A stretch of DNA of 64,000 nt from Deferribacteres bacterium (GTDB lineage Bacteria > Zhuqueibacterota > Zhuqueibacteria > Zhuqueibacterales > Geothermadaptataceae). Within the stretch, counting starts at the first letter, position 1, and the number at the start of each line of letters is the position of its first letter. The notes below the pieces were generated by a model. It saw only the letters and a list, made by a program, of their open reading frames with translations, did not search any database and was not told where the DNA came from. Position numbers and translations under genes: made by a program. Of this stretch, positions 53,081 through 64,000 are shown in pieces. The stretch is from contig JACKDF010000007.1 in the NCBI GenBank assembly GCA_020633655.1, positions 248,001 through 312,000 of the forward strand. The letters are read 5' to 3'.

Positions 53081-53891
53081 ACCTGGCACCGGACAACAAT
53101 CCGAAAGTCTCACCGATATAAAAATTTCCTCAATCTCTCCCAATCCTTTCCAGCCTCGAACTGAATTTGATCCTGTTGCGCTTGAGGATTTAAAGCAATC
53201 TATTAAAGAAAAAGGAATCATCACTCCTATTACAGTCCGACCTTTTAGAGACGGTTATCAGCTCATTGCTGGGGAGCGAAGATTGCGTGCAGTGCAGGAA
53301 TTAGGATTGGAGGGTATTCCAGCGTTTGTCTTGCGTGTAGATAACGATGAAGAAATGCTGGAACTCGCGTTGATTGAAAATATACAACGGGAAAATCTGA
53401 ATCCGATTGAAGAAGCACTGGCTTATCAGCGGTTAATTGATGAATGTCATCTCACACAGGAACAAGTTGCAAAAAACGTGGGCAAAGAGCGCGCGACGGT
53501 TGCCAATTTTTTACGATTACTCAAATTGCCAAAAATTATCCAGGAAAGTGTCGTCCGTGGTGAAATTAGTGCCGGGCATGCGCGTTCCATTTTGAGTTGC
53601 GATGATGATTCAACAAAAATGACGCTTTGGAAAAAAATAGTTAAAAGTGGACTGAGCGTTAGGCAAGCTGAACAATTCGTTAAAGCAAGCCGGGATGCAG
53701 GTGATTCCAGCAAAAATAAACCTAAATCGAATTTGCCTCCGGAAGTAAAAGAGTTGGAAGACCGACTTCGCCAGCATTTTGGTTCGCAGGTACATATCAG
53801 TCTAAAAGGGAAAGCCGGCAATATCCAACTGGAATTTTACTCTGAGAATGATTTTGAGCGTATTGTGGACCTGATTTTGAACAATAATTGA
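53025..53891 (+). CDS. parB: Chromosome partitioning CTPase ParB (Spo0J)
   Basis: 288 residues. Starts with the standard '[12 protein letters not shown]'. The ParB/Srx CTP-binding domain has '[18 protein letters not shown]' and the box '[13 protein letters not shown]' (C-motif GERRxRA). The HTH is '[20 protein letters not shown]', followed by '[11 protein letters not shown]' and a C-terminal dimer domain. ParB loads at parS sites near the origin. No convincing parS site is visible in this window. It overlaps parA by 56 bases, so translation is coupled. Confidence 0.96.
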   Translation: MATKRLGKGLSALIPDIPEPGTGQQSESLTDIKISSISPNPFQPRTEFDPVALEDLKQSIKEKGIITPITVRPFRDGYQLIAGERRLRAVQELGLEGIPAFVLRVDNDEEMLELALIENIQRENLNPIEEALAYQRLIDECHLTQEQVAKNVGKERATVANFLRLLKLPKIIQESVVRGEISAGHARSILSCDDDSTKMTLWKKIVKSGLSVRQAEQFVKASRDAGDSSKNKPKSNLPPEVKELEDRLRQHFGSQVHISLKGKAGNIQLEFYSENDFERIVDLILNNN

Positions 53892-53914
53892 CAAGTTTGT
53901 TTTTATAATTTTAA

Positions 53915-53943
53915 TTGACTTTTATCAATTTCGTTTTTATACT
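53915..53943 (+). promoter_or_regulatory. Sigma-70-type promoter before the M23 peptidase gene
   Basis: TTGACT (53915-53920), a 17-base spacer and TATACT (53938-53943), each 5/6 to consensus, lie about 48 bases upstream of the TTG start. It probably drives the peptidase-bactofilin pair and perhaps the ATP synthase genes beyond. Confidence 0.65.
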
Positions 53944-53990
53944 GAAAACTATGTTTGAACAGCCGACACTGCTGAAATGAGGATGATGTT

Positions 53991-54884
53991 TTGAATAAAA
54001 AGGATAAACGGAATATTTCCATTTTGCTTATTCCTGAAGGAAATTCAGAACCGTACTCTTTTCGTTTGAGCATGGGAACAGTGAAGTTTATTCTTGTTTT
54101 CGCATTTGTTGGAATCGTTCATGCCTTGCTTGGTGGTTTTGCCTATTATAAATGGTATAAAATATCTGAAAAAAACACCGAATTGCTTGAAAATAATGTT
54201 CGACTGTTAAAAGATAATCGACGTATTTACCAGATTGAGCAACAAGTTGAATCACATAGGCAGTTGCAAGAAAAACTTCTTGCCGCGTTGGGTGTGAGCA
54301 AAAGCAGGTTGCAAGCCGCTTATAGAGATTTCAATGATAACGGCCTTGAATCAGCAGGAACAATGGATTTAGAAACATCAGAAGATGAACCGGCAATGTC
54401 CGCTGATGACGATTTAAAACCATTTGAGAATAATCCCACGTGGCATATTGAAAAAAGGCGAGCCTTAAATCGATATACACCTAATATTCCAACGGCACTT
54501 CCCGTCGATAAAGGACATGTCACAGATTCATTTCGACCTCAAATGCGGTCATGGTTGTTTAGTAACCAACATTTTGGGATTGATATTGCGGGTCAGGTTG
54601 GGAGTGAAATAAAAGCTGCTGGCTCCGGAGTCGTGATATTTGCTGGTTGGACTTCCATTCTTGGCAATTTAATTATTATTAGTCACGGCGATGATATGTT
54701 TTCTTTTTATGGACATAATAATCGCATCCTTGTTTCAGAGCGGATGAATGTCGAGAAAAATGATCCTATAGCCTTGTTGGGAAATTCAGGACAAAGTACT
54801 GGCCCTCATTTACACTTTGCAATATGGAAAGATGGAAAACCGGTTGACCCACGAGAATTTATTCTGGAGCTTCAGACGGAATGA
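53991..54884 (+). CDS. Membrane-anchored M23 (LytM) metallopeptidase
   Basis: 297 residues: short basic cytoplasmic N terminus, one membrane helix (about 28-48), a coiled-coil (about 55-100), then a LytM domain. Zinc ligands are visible in 'HFGIDIA' (HxxxD) and 'GPHLHFAIW' (HxH). 'GNLIIISHGDDMFSFYGHNN' and 'ALLGNSGQSTG' are the usual surrounding segments. It would cut peptide bridges in peptidoglycan. TTG start with GAGG eight bases upstream. An M23 peptidase next to a bactofilin is a recurrent cell-shape pair, and parAB lies just upstream. Confidence 0.93.
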   Translation: MNKKDKRNISILLIPEGNSEPYSFRLSMGTVKFILVFAFVGIVHALLGGFAYYKWYKISEKNTELLENNVRLLKDNRRIYQIEQQVESHRQLQEKLLAALGVSKSRLQAAYRDFNDNGLESAGTMDLETSEDEPAMSADDDLKPFENNPTWHIEKRRALNRYTPNIPTALPVDKGHVTDSFRPQMRSWLFSNQHFGIDIAGQVGSEIKAAGSGVVIFAGWTSILGNLIIISHGDDMFSFYGHNNRILVSERMNVEKNDPIALLGNSGQSTGPHLHFAIWKDGKPVDPREFILELQTE

Positions 54885-54928
54885 CATTTTTACAGCACCG
54901 AATAGTCAACATAGAAAAGAGGTGAACA

Positions 54929-55372
54929 ATGTTGGGGAAAAAGGAAAACGGAACTATGGAAAGAACTGGAAATTTAAACACAATCATTGGCAAAGGTACC
55001 TTCTTTGAAGGCACACTTAAAGTTGAAAGCAGTATTCGAATAGATGGTAAAATTAAAGGGCGAATTATAACGGCTGACGCCCTTACCGTTGGTAAAGATG
55101 GTGAAGTTGAGGGAGAGGTAACAGCGAAAAATGCTATAGTTGGCGGTAAAGTTCAGGGCAAGGTCCATTCAAGTGGAAAAGTTGTGCTTGAAGCGCAATC
55201 CCTTTTCCAGGGCGAATTAAAAACGGCCAAGCTCGTTATAGAAGAAGGCGCTGTTTTTGAAGGTGTTTGTTCTATGGGACAAAAGGATTCAAGTGCAACA
55301 AATGTAGCTGGAAAATCTCTATTGAGTGGACCAAGTTCCGCACCGAAAAAGGAACCTATTAAACAAAGTTAG
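54929..55372 (+). CDS. Bactofilin (polymer-forming cytoskeletal protein)
   Basis: 147 residues. The central right-handed beta-helix shows the regular bactofilin pattern: 'GTFFEGTLKVESSIRIDGKI', 'DGEVEGEVTAKNAIVGGKVQ', 'LEAQSLFQGELKTAKLVIEE', 'GAVFEGVCSMG'. Disordered tails flank it. Bactofilins form nucleotide-free filaments that organise peptidoglycan enzymes and, in Myxococcus, ParABS components. Here it follows parAB and an M23 peptidase, the same functional grouping. AGAGGTG upstream of the ATG is a good ribosome site. Confidence 0.95.
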   Translation: MLGKKENGTMERTGNLNTIIGKGTFFEGTLKVESSIRIDGKIKGRIITADALTVGKDGEVEGEVTAKNAIVGGKVQGKVHSSGKVVLEAQSLFQGELKTAKLVIEEGAVFEGVCSMGQKDSSATNVAGKSLLSGPSSAPKKEPIKQS

Positions 55373-55380
55373 GTCGCAAT

Positions 55381-55632
55381 ACGGATAATCCCAATAAAAA
55401 ACGAATATCCGGTCCAATACAGTATACTGACCTGGGCTTACGTTTTGCTTTTTCTATCTTGATTGGATCAGGGATTGGTTATTGGCTTGACCAAAAATTT
55501 TCGTTTTTTCCTCTCTTTATGATTGTTGGGGTTTTCTATGGTTTTGCGAGTGGGTTTATTGCTCTGTATCGAGCCATTTATCCACCCCAAGCTAAAAGTA
55601 ATATACCTGATAAAGAAAAAGAGGATGATTGA
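55381..55632 (+). CDS. AtpZ-like small membrane protein without a usual start codon
   Basis: The frame open from 55363 to the TGA at 55630-55632 encodes an AtpZ/AtpI-family protein: 'DLGLRFAFSILIGSGIGYWL', 'FPLFMIVGVFYGFASGFIAL', two membrane hairpin helices with the family's GxGxWLD-type turn. It sits exactly where atpZ is expected, before atpI and atpB. No ATG, GTG or TTG occurs before the conserved part; the only in-frame TTG (55459) is inside the first helix. The boundary given starts at an ACG and is a guess; an ATA or CTG is also possible, or a base error. It overlaps atpI by 8 bases. AtpZ proteins help Mg2+ supply or rotor assembly. Confidence 0.7.
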   Translation, partial: TDNPNKKRISGPIQYTDLGLRFAFSILIGSGIGYWLDQKFSFFPLFMIVGVFYGFASGFIALYRAIYPPQAKSNIPDKEKEDD

Positions 55633-56017
55633 TTTTTATCGATTCACAATTAACGTATTGCTGTATAGCATAATATTTTTGGCGTTAATTGCTTTTCCTG
55701 TATGGCAGATGTTAGGAAGACTTTCGTTTTGGTCAATTTTTTACGGAAGTCTGGTTGGTGTTTTCAATATTCTTGTAGCTTATTTTTTCAACCAGCAGGC
55801 TCTCGAAAAATCCAACAACAAAATGATGAAAATTTTACTCGCTGGCATGGGATTTCGTCTTGCCATAATTACAGCCGTTACTATTTTTGTTGTGAAACTC
55901 ACAAATTTAAGAATTGCTGAATTTCTCATTGCGTTGTTGCTTTACTATTTTTTCCTTCAGTGGTTTGAAATTCGATTTTTACAGAAAAATATTTTAGCAA
56001 GTGGAAACCACAAATGA
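55625..56017 (+). CDS. atpI: ATP synthase subunit I (AtpI-like)
   Basis: About 130 residues with four membrane helices ('VLLYSIIFLALIAFPVWQML', 'SIFYGSLVGVFNILVAYFF', 'KILLAGMGFRLAIITAVTIF', 'IAEFLIALLLYYFFLQWFEI'). The 'GxxxGxxN' in the second helix and the basic 'GFRLAI' fit the AtpI family, which assists c-ring assembly. The frame is open further upstream, but ATG 55625 gives the family length; the upstream part is out-of-frame atpZ. Overlaps atpB by 4 bases. Confidence 0.8.
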   Translation: MIDFYRFTINVLLYSIIFLALIAFPVWQMLGRLSFWSIFYGSLVGVFNILVAYFFNQQALEKSNNKMMKILLAGMGFRLAIITAVTIFVVKLTNLRIAEFLIALLLYYFFLQWFEIRFLQKNILASGNHK

Positions 56018-56826
56018 TGTTTTTTTATAGCTTAATGATGACTGCTTTACCAACAGATCCATCAGAAGGTCATGCAGGTGGTGACAACGACATTATGCAT
56101 CATATACTCGATCATGATATCATTCACTTACCGACTGTTTTTGGTATTGACTTGAGTATTTCTTTTCACACAATGTGGATGTGGGTCGCGACTGCCATTC
56201 TGTTGATTTTTTTGACACCCCTTTTTCGCAAACGGCACATTGTTCCTCGGGGAAGAGTTGCGAACATGATTGAAGCGATGGTTGAATTTTTACGCCAAGA
56301 TATTATTTACAACTATATTGGTAAAGAAGGCAAAAAGTTTGAAAAATATCTGCTCACAGTTTTCTTTTTTATTTTAACGAACAACCTGATGGGGCTTGTA
56401 CCCGGAGGAGCTGCAGCTACCAGCGATATTTCAGTCACCGCAACAATGACTTTGCTCACCCTTTCAATGGTGCTTGGGGCAGGTTTTGCGCATCACGGTT
56501 TTTTCGGATACTGGAAAGGTCTTATTCCTGGTGGCGTACCCGGATGGCTCATTCCAATACTTTTTCCAATTGAAATATTAGGAATTTTAGCAAAACATTT
56601 TGCATTAACCATGCGACTTTTTGCAAACATGACAGCGGGTCATATAACTATCTTGTCTTTAATTGGCCTTGTATTTACCTTTAAAAGCTATTATATCGCT
56701 CCCGCACCCGTAATCGTTGCGGCAACGATTGGTATTCTAGAGGTACTGGTGGCATTTTTACAAGCATACATTTTTACGTTGCTCTCCGGTGTTTTTATTG
56801 GAGCATCCGTACATCAAGATCATTAA
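56014..56826 (+). CDS. atpB: ATP synthase Fo subunit a
   Basis: 270 residues, membrane stator that forms the two proton half-channels against the c-ring. The conserved arginine lies in 'MRLFANMTAGHITILSLIGL' (about residue 200). 'LTNNLMGLVPGG' and 'EVLVAFLQAYIFTLLSGVFI' are standard for helices 4 and 6. The His-rich N terminus ('GHAGGDNDIMHHILDHDIIH') before the first helix is typical of FCB-type subunit a. ATGATG start overlapping atpI. Confidence 0.96.
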   Translation: MMFFYSLMMTALPTDPSEGHAGGDNDIMHHILDHDIIHLPTVFGIDLSISFHTMWMWVATAILLIFLTPLFRKRHIVPRGRVANMIEAMVEFLRQDIIYNYIGKEGKKFEKYLLTVFFFILTNNLMGLVPGGAAATSDISVTATMTLLTLSMVLGAGFAHHGFFGYWKGLIPGGVPGWLIPILFPIEILGILAKHFALTMRLFANMTAGHITILSLIGLVFTFKSYYIAPAPVIVAATIGILEVLVAFLQAYIFTLLSGVFIGASVHQDH

Positions 56827-56875
56827 ATGAATTTTAATATATAATCCAAAAATCATAATACTCTGAGGAGGTTTC

Positions 56876-57103
56876 ATGGAATCTGTAGCATTGGCCTATT
56901 TGGCAGCAGGTCTTGGTATTGCAGGCGCAGTAATTGGCGCAGGTTTGGGAATTAGTCGTCTGGCAGCAGCCGCAATGGAAGGAATTGCTCGCCAACCTGA
57001 AGCAGCAAACGATATTCGTGGTGCAATGATTCTTACCGCTGCACTTATTGAAGGTGTTGCTGTTATTGGCCTTGTTGTTTGTCTCATGTTAACCCTTAAA
57101 TAA
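56876..57103 (+). CDS. atpE: ATP synthase Fo subunit c
   Basis: 75-residue two-helix hairpin of the rotor ring. The loop 'ARQPEA' is invariant and the ion-binding glutamate is in 'AALIEGVAVIGLV' (helix 2). Helix 1 lacks the Gln of sodium-type rings ('GAGLGISRLA') and the glutamate is not followed by Ser/Thr, so a proton-coupled ring is expected. A very strong ribosome site (GAGGAGG) precedes the ATG, consistent with the need for many c copies. Confidence 0.97.
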   Translation: MESVALAYLAAGLGIAGAVIGAGLGISRLAAAAMEGIARQPEAANDIRGAMILTAALIEGVAVIGLVVCLMLTLK

Positions 57104-57114
57104 CGGTTTACAAA

Positions 57115-57609
57115 ATGGATTTATTAACTCCAGATACAGGACTCATGTTCTGGACAGTTATTACCTTTGCAATATTGTATATTGTTTTAGGTCGATTTGT
57201 CTGGAAACCAGTCGGTGAGGTCCTGGATGAACGAGAAGCTCGCTTGAAAGATTCTCTCGAGAAGGCGGAAACGGCACAAAAAAATGCTGAAGAAGCACTG
57301 AAGAAAAACGAGGAAATGATTGCTCAAGCGAGACAGGAAGTTCAAGAGCTTATTGCAAAAGGTAAAAAAACCGCAGATTCAATGCATGAAGAAATCATTG
57401 CTAACGCAAAGAATGAAGCGGCGACTCTGATTGAAAGAGCCGGAAAAGAAATAAAACTTGAGCAAGAGAAAGCTCTGGATGAAATTCGTAAATTAGCTGT
57501 TGAGCTTTCGATAAGCGCAACGACGAAGGTTATTGGCAAGGTTCTTTCTGAAAAAGAGCACCAACAGTTAGTAAGTCAATCCTTTAAGGATTTAGGAGAA
57601 CTAAATTGA
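57115..57609 (+). CDS. atpF: ATP synthase Fo subunit b
   Basis: 164 residues: one N-terminal membrane helix (about 8-25, 'GLMFWTVITFAILYIVLGRF'), then a long charged coiled-coil ('REARLKDSLEKAETAQKNAE' onward) forming the peripheral stalk, ending with the delta-binding region ('VIGKVLSEKEHQQLVSQSF'). The TGA stop overlaps the TTG start of atpH. Confidence 0.95.
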   Translation: MDLLTPDTGLMFWTVITFAILYIVLGRFVWKPVGEVLDEREARLKDSLEKAETAQKNAEEALKKNEEMIAQARQEVQELIAKGKKTADSMHEEIIANAKNEAATLIERAGKEIKLEQEKALDEIRKLAVELSISATTKVIGKVLSEKEHQQLVSQSFKDLGELN

Positions 57610-58148
57610 AGGCTGTTGTTCTTGCACGGCGTTATGCAAAAGCTCTATTCGAGCTAGCAAAAGAGAAAAAAGTCATAGACCAGGTCGCCGCAGATGTGAA
57701 TTCGTTTAATGCAACCATTTCCCAGAATTCAGAAATACGACATTTTTTATTCTCCCCCGAGAGAGAAATAAAAGAAAAAATCGAAGTATTCGAACGAGCT
57801 CTGGTGAAGGCGTGTTCTCCGTTATTCAATCGGTTTCTTGCCTTTTTGCTGGAAAAAAGGCGGCAACATATTTTCTCAGAAATCGCAACAGAATTTAATG
57901 TCCTCTATGATTCTCACGCAAATAAAATTCGAGGAGTGGTCATCTCTGCAAAACAAATCAATAAAGCAGAGATGAAAAACCTGAATAATGCGCTGGCCAA
58001 ACAATTTAATGCAACAGTCGATTTGCAAAATGAAGTGGAAGAGGCCATTATTGGTGGACTTATTTTGAAGGTTGGTGGCAAAATTTATGACAACAGCCTG
58101 CGTAGTCATGTAAAACAATTAGAAAGAAGATTGCTGGCTGAGGCTTAG
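57606..58148 (+). CDS. atpH: ATP synthase F1 subunit delta
   Basis: 180 residues. The N-terminal six-helix domain begins 'VLARRYAKALFELAKEKKVI', and the C-terminal signature is 'VDLQNEVEEAIIGGLILKVG' with 'DNSLRSHVKQLERRL'. Delta links F1 to subunit b. It starts with TTG inside the atpF stop, with GGAG nine bases before. It is followed by the only sizeable gap in the operon. Confidence 0.95.
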   Translation: MKAVVLARRYAKALFELAKEKKVIDQVAADVNSFNATISQNSEIRHFLFSPEREIKEKIEVFERALVKACSPLFNRFLAFLLEKRRQHIFSEIATEFNVLYDSHANKIRGVVISAKQINKAEMKNLNNALAKQFNATVDLQNEVEEAIIGGLILKVGGKIYDNSLRSHVKQLERRLLAEA

Positions 58149-59866
<1,718 letters not shown>

Positions 59867-59868
59867 TC

Positions 59869-60735
59869 GTGGCAACATTAAGAGATATACGCCGCCGTAT
59901 AACATCGGTTGCGAAGACACAGCAGATTACTAAGGCTATGAAAATGGTTGCAGCCGCAAAGTTGCGCCGCGCTCAGGAACGCGTTGATCAAGCTCGACCC
60001 TATGCTCAGGGCGTGTCTGACGTACTCGCTCGGGTTGCTGCAAATGTCGATGTGGAGTTAAATCCTTTTTTCCAAAAGCGTGATAGGGTAAAACACATCA
60101 CATATATTATTGTTTCCGCAGACCGTGGATTTTGTGGTGGTTTTAATTCCAATGTATTCAAAGAGACACAACGCCTGGTTGCAAGGGATCGGGATGAGGG
60201 GCTTGAAGTAAATATCATCGCCGTTGGCAAGAAAGGCGCAGATTATTTCAAGCGCCGCAATTTTCCTGTTACGAAGGCCTATAGAGATATTTTTAAAACG
60301 CTGAAATTTGAGGATGCATTAGAAATTTCTAAAATGGTTCAAGGAAATTTTCTTGATGCAGGAACCGATGCTGTAAAGGTTATTTACTCTTCCGCAAAAT
60401 CTGCAATTCGAACCGAAATTCATGTAAATCAATGTTTACCAATAGTACAAGCTGAAACAGAGCGTCATAAAAATGAAGGTGAATATTTGTTCGAACCTGG
60501 ACCTGTGGAGATGCTCGATCATTTGTGCCCCAGTGCCGTAAATATTCAAATATGGCAGGCTATGCTGGAATCTTATGCAGCAGAAGAAAGTGCACGTATG
60601 GTGGCAATGGAATCTGCAACCGATGCAGCACAGGATATGATCGATTCTTTGACTTTACATTATAATAAAGCCCGCCAGGCAGCGATTACGAGTGAAATAA
60701 GTGAAATTGTCGGTGGTGCAGAAGCGCTAAAATAA
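59869..60735 (+). CDS. atpG: ATP synthase F1 subunit gamma
   Basis: 288 residues, central rotor shaft. N terminus 'LRDIRRRITSVAKTQQITKA' followed by 'MKMVAAAKLRRAQ', and C terminus 'ATDAAQDMIDSLTLHYNKAR' followed by 'QAAITSEISEIVGGAEAL', are the invariant coiled-coil ends. 'SADRGFCGGFNSNVFK' is the conserved Rossmann-like strand. GTG start 2 bases after atpA. Confidence 0.97.
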   Translation: MATLRDIRRRITSVAKTQQITKAMKMVAAAKLRRAQERVDQARPYAQGVSDVLARVAANVDVELNPFFQKRDRVKHITYIIVSADRGFCGGFNSNVFKETQRLVARDRDEGLEVNIIAVGKKGADYFKRRNFPVTKAYRDIFKTLKFEDALEISKMVQGNFLDAGTDAVKVIYSSAKSAIRTEIHVNQCLPIVQAETERHKNEGEYLFEPGPVEMLDHLCPSAVNIQIWQAMLESYAAEESARMVAMESATDAAQDMIDSLTLHYNKARQAAITSEISEIVGGAEALK

Positions 60736-60755
60736 ATGCAAAAAGCTTTACTTAG

Positions 60756-62159
<1,404 letters not shown>

Positions 62160-62188
62160 TCATTTCATTTATTAACTGAATAAATATT

Positions 62189-62605
62189 ATGTCTGAAGAA
62201 AATATCCAGGTTGAAATCATTACGCCAACCAGTAAGGTTTATAGCGGATCTGTTGAATCTTTTATCGCTCCTGGTGTGGAAGGATATTTCGGCGTTTTAC
62301 CACGCCATGCGCCTTATGTCGTTGCGATGCAAGTCGGTGAAATTAAGCTGAAGGGTGTTGGTGATGCTAATTTACAGCGCTTCGCCACATCGGGTGGATT
62401 CGCAGAAATATTGCCTCATAAAATCACCGTTTTAGCTGAAACAGCTGAATCTGCTGCTAATATTGATGTTAATCGCGCTGAGAATGCAATTTCCCGGGCA
62501 AAAAAACGTATTGAAGAAGGCCGTAAAACATGGGATATTGATCGAGCTCATGCAGCGCTGGCTCGTGGTTTTAATCGAATGGCCATCGCAAAAAAGAAAC
62601 TATAG
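62189..62605 (+). CDS. atpC: ATP synthase F1 subunit epsilon
   Basis: 138 residues: N-terminal beta-sandwich ('VEIITPTSKVYSGSVESFIA', 'GVEGYFGVLPRHAPYVVAM', 'FATSGGFAEILPHKITVLAE') and a C-terminal helical hairpin ('AISRAKKRIEEGRKTWDIDR') that regulates hydrolysis. It ends the operon and is followed at once by a strong intrinsic terminator. Confidence 0.96.
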   Translation: MSEENIQVEIITPTSKVYSGSVESFIAPGVEGYFGVLPRHAPYVVAMQVGEIKLKGVGDANLQRFATSGGFAEILPHKITVLAETAESAANIDVNRAENAISRAKKRIEEGRKTWDIDRAHAALARGFNRMAIAKKKL

Positions 62606-62615
62606 TAGTTGAGAA

Positions 62616-62646
62616 AAGCCCCTTTTTTTGAAAGGGGCTTTTTTTT
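62616..62646 (+). terminator. Intrinsic terminator of the ATP synthase operon
   Basis: A 10-bp perfect stem AAGCCCCTTT/AAAGGGGCTT (62616-62625 with 62631-62640), a 5-base loop and an eight-T tail, 11 bases after the atpC stop. Confidence 0.95.
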
Positions 62647-62921
62647 GCTTAAAACCTCTACCAAAACTTCTGTAGCCCACCCATTCTGCAGGTATTATTA
62701 GGCACTATTTCCGAGTTTATTTCTGCATCACTGGCCCAATATTTAATTGATATCCTCACTGTGTTTTCTTCTCAAAATGATATTTCACACCTTGTGAATG
62801 TATGGCAAGTGATATAAGAATTATATAAAATGAATATTTAAAAGTTATGTTTTCGTGCTTTTTTATCGACAGATTGATTTTTTCAAAAAATTCCCTTGTC
62901 TTTCGAATACCCCTGCAACAA

Positions 62922-64000
62922 ATGAATAAAAAGTACTTTATTTTGTCCATCATCATTTTATCTCTAACTTTGCCTTGGAAACAATCCCCATTGACCGCGG
63001 CACATCTATCTCCCTCGCAGCAAATTGAGAAAAGAGCATGTGATTCCGTTGAAAAACTTTTTTCGATTTGGACAGCCCAGGTATTCATGGTTGACCAGAG
63101 TGAGTATTTTCTTGATTTACTGGAAAGCAAAAATGAACCACATCTTCACTCCCAATTGCAGGAATTCAAAATAATGCTTCTCGAAAGCCGGGATGCAACA
63201 GGAGTACTTTTACAGAATTTTCTTGCGACCGAGGATGTCGACTTATCAAAATTTTATGCCTACACTACAAGTGTTGATCAAATTTCTATCAAAGTGCAAA
63301 TGCAATTGGAACATTTCCATGGATTGAAAAATCGAATAATTCAAACGTTATCGGAAAAGTGGAGAAAAAACACTTTCGAAAAAGAGCTTCTTGTCGCACG
63401 TGAAGAAATTGGTATTAAAAAATATGAATCGGCACTTATAAGATTGCAATCGATTCGAACATGCTACACAGGGTATTTTCAAAATCTCAATTATATCGAT
63501 TATCTGATTGCGGCGTGTCAGTTTTCCCTTGGAGAATCGGAGAGCGCACGTAAAACCTATAAGTGTATTCTTGATTCTTCTGCCACCGATGAAATTTATT
63601 ATTTAAGCCTGGAACGATTTTTCACGCTTATTGTACAGAATGATTGGCTGGAGGAGTATGAATTTGCAATAAAAATAATGCAGGCACATGAGGATGAAAT
63701 TTCCAAAAACCTTCGTACGCGTTTGTTCTATATTGCCACCGTCGCAGCAGCTCAGATGAAATTAATTGATGATGTAAGTAACTATGTGAGAGAAATTCCT
63801 GAAAAGTCGCGGTACTATGCACCTGCGACTATTTTTTATGCAGATATTCTTGCTGAGAAGCACCAAATCGACGCGGCTATAAATGTATTGAATACCTTCA
63901 CCAACAGCAAATTGTCGCGCAACCGATCAGCTTTTGAAAATTTCTGGAATAATACTGCTCTGTTTAAATTAGGGATGCTGTACTATAAAGAGCATGGTTT
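62922..64000 (+). CDS. Secreted helical-repeat (TPR-like) protein, cut by the window end
   Basis: The frame stays open from the ATG at 62922 to the last base, about 359 residues, with no stop. A signal peptide (hydrophobic 'YFILSIIILSLTLPW', residues 5-19) is followed by helical repeats of TPR character ('LIAACQFSLGESESARKTYK', 'FYADILAEKHQIDAAINVL'). I do not recognise the family. Periplasmic scaffolds of this kind often accompany outer-membrane assembly or gliding systems, but that is only an analogy. No good ribosome site is visible; an in-frame TTG lies upstream at 62874. It stands alone after the ATP synthase terminator. Confidence 0.75.
   Translation, partial: MNKKYFILSIIILSLTLPWKQSPLTAAHLSPSQQIEKRACDSVEKLFSIWTAQVFMVDQSEYFLDLLESKNEPHLHSQLQEFKIMLLESRDATGVLLQNFLATEDVDLSKFYAYTTSVDQISIKVQMQLEHFHGLKNRIIQTLSEKWRKNTFEKELLVAREEIGIKKYESALIRLQSIRTCYTGYFQNLNYIDYLIAACQFSLGESESARKTYKCILDSSATDEIYYLSLERFFTLIVQNDWLEEYEFAIKIMQAHEDEISKNLRTRLFYIATVAAAQMKLIDDVSNYVREIPEKSRYYAPATIFYADILAEKHQIDAAINVLNTFTNSKLSRNRSAFENFWNNTALFKLGMLYYKEHG

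Noticed and set aside
55523..55624. 34-residue upstream extension of atpI
   Set aside because: It overlaps the atpZ-like frame and lacks membrane-family character; ATG 55625 gives the normal AtpI length.

Overview
This 64 kb window is a gene-dense bacterial chromosome segment with about 49 protein genes, six tRNAs and the SRP RNA. Every gene I can support reads on the + strand. The base composition is AT-leaning. Several features point to a diderm (LPS-type) bacterium of the FCB/Bacteroidota-related candidate lineages, of the Calditrichota / KSB1 / Marinimicrobia / Ignavibacteria kind: a C-terminal 'YPNPFNP' FlgD-type sorting domain on a giant surface protein, a PorV/PorQ-like outer-membrane protein, an LptD-like protein, a bacterial geranylgeranylglyceryl phosphate synthase, and a BatA-type VWA protein. 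I cannot name a species.

Layout. 1-1.8 kb: grpE (3' end), dnaJ and a ComEA-like protein. 1.9-4.8 kb: a pilus-type inner-membrane group (unknown membrane protein, PilM-like, PilN/PilO-like). 4.8-8.5 kb: rsmD, coaD, an aminotransferase, an FmdB zinc ribbon and a TPR protein. 9-18.9 kb: a 2636-residue repeat protein and a PorV-like/TPR fusion, a probable type IX-like secretion pair. 18.9-23.5 kb: a partner-switching signalling pair, with an RsbW-like kinase and RsbU-like phosphatase on one 1286-residue membrane protein followed by a STAS antagonist. Both carry a similar transposase-type helix-turn-helix segment. 23.7-25.9 kb: obg and dprA. 25.9-27.3 kb: a tRNA cluster with all four serine anticodons, Arg(ACG) and Ala(CGC), enclosing tadA, then the SRP RNA. 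27.3-34.1 kb: dnaX, ebfC, recR, pgsA, pgpA, cinA, thpR and recA.

34.1-36.2 kb: an AT-rich accessory insertion between recA and recX carrying a HEPN/MtlR-like protein and a DGQHR-type protein. 36.2-49.3 kb: recX, alaS, GGGP synthase, a PHP phosphatase, a VWA protein, hflX, a sigma-54 activator with a degenerate receiver domain, a secreted beta-propeller protein and rarA. 49.3-55.4 kb: an LptD-like protein, parA, parB, an M23 peptidase and a bactofilin, a cell-envelope and chromosome-segregation group. 55.4-62.6 kb: a complete F1Fo ATP synthase operon (atpZ-like, I, B, E, F, H, A, G, D, C) closed by a strong terminator. 62.9 kb to the end: a truncated secreted helical-repeat protein.

Most worth following up: an A10 slippery run in dnaX that would yield a gamma-sized product in either alternative frame; the fused kinase/phosphatase partner switch whose two proteins share a DNA-binding-like module; the two-gene insertion between recA and recX; the near-identical tandem repeats in the giant surface protein; the tRNA/tadA arrangement; and an atpZ-like reading frame with no usual start codon.
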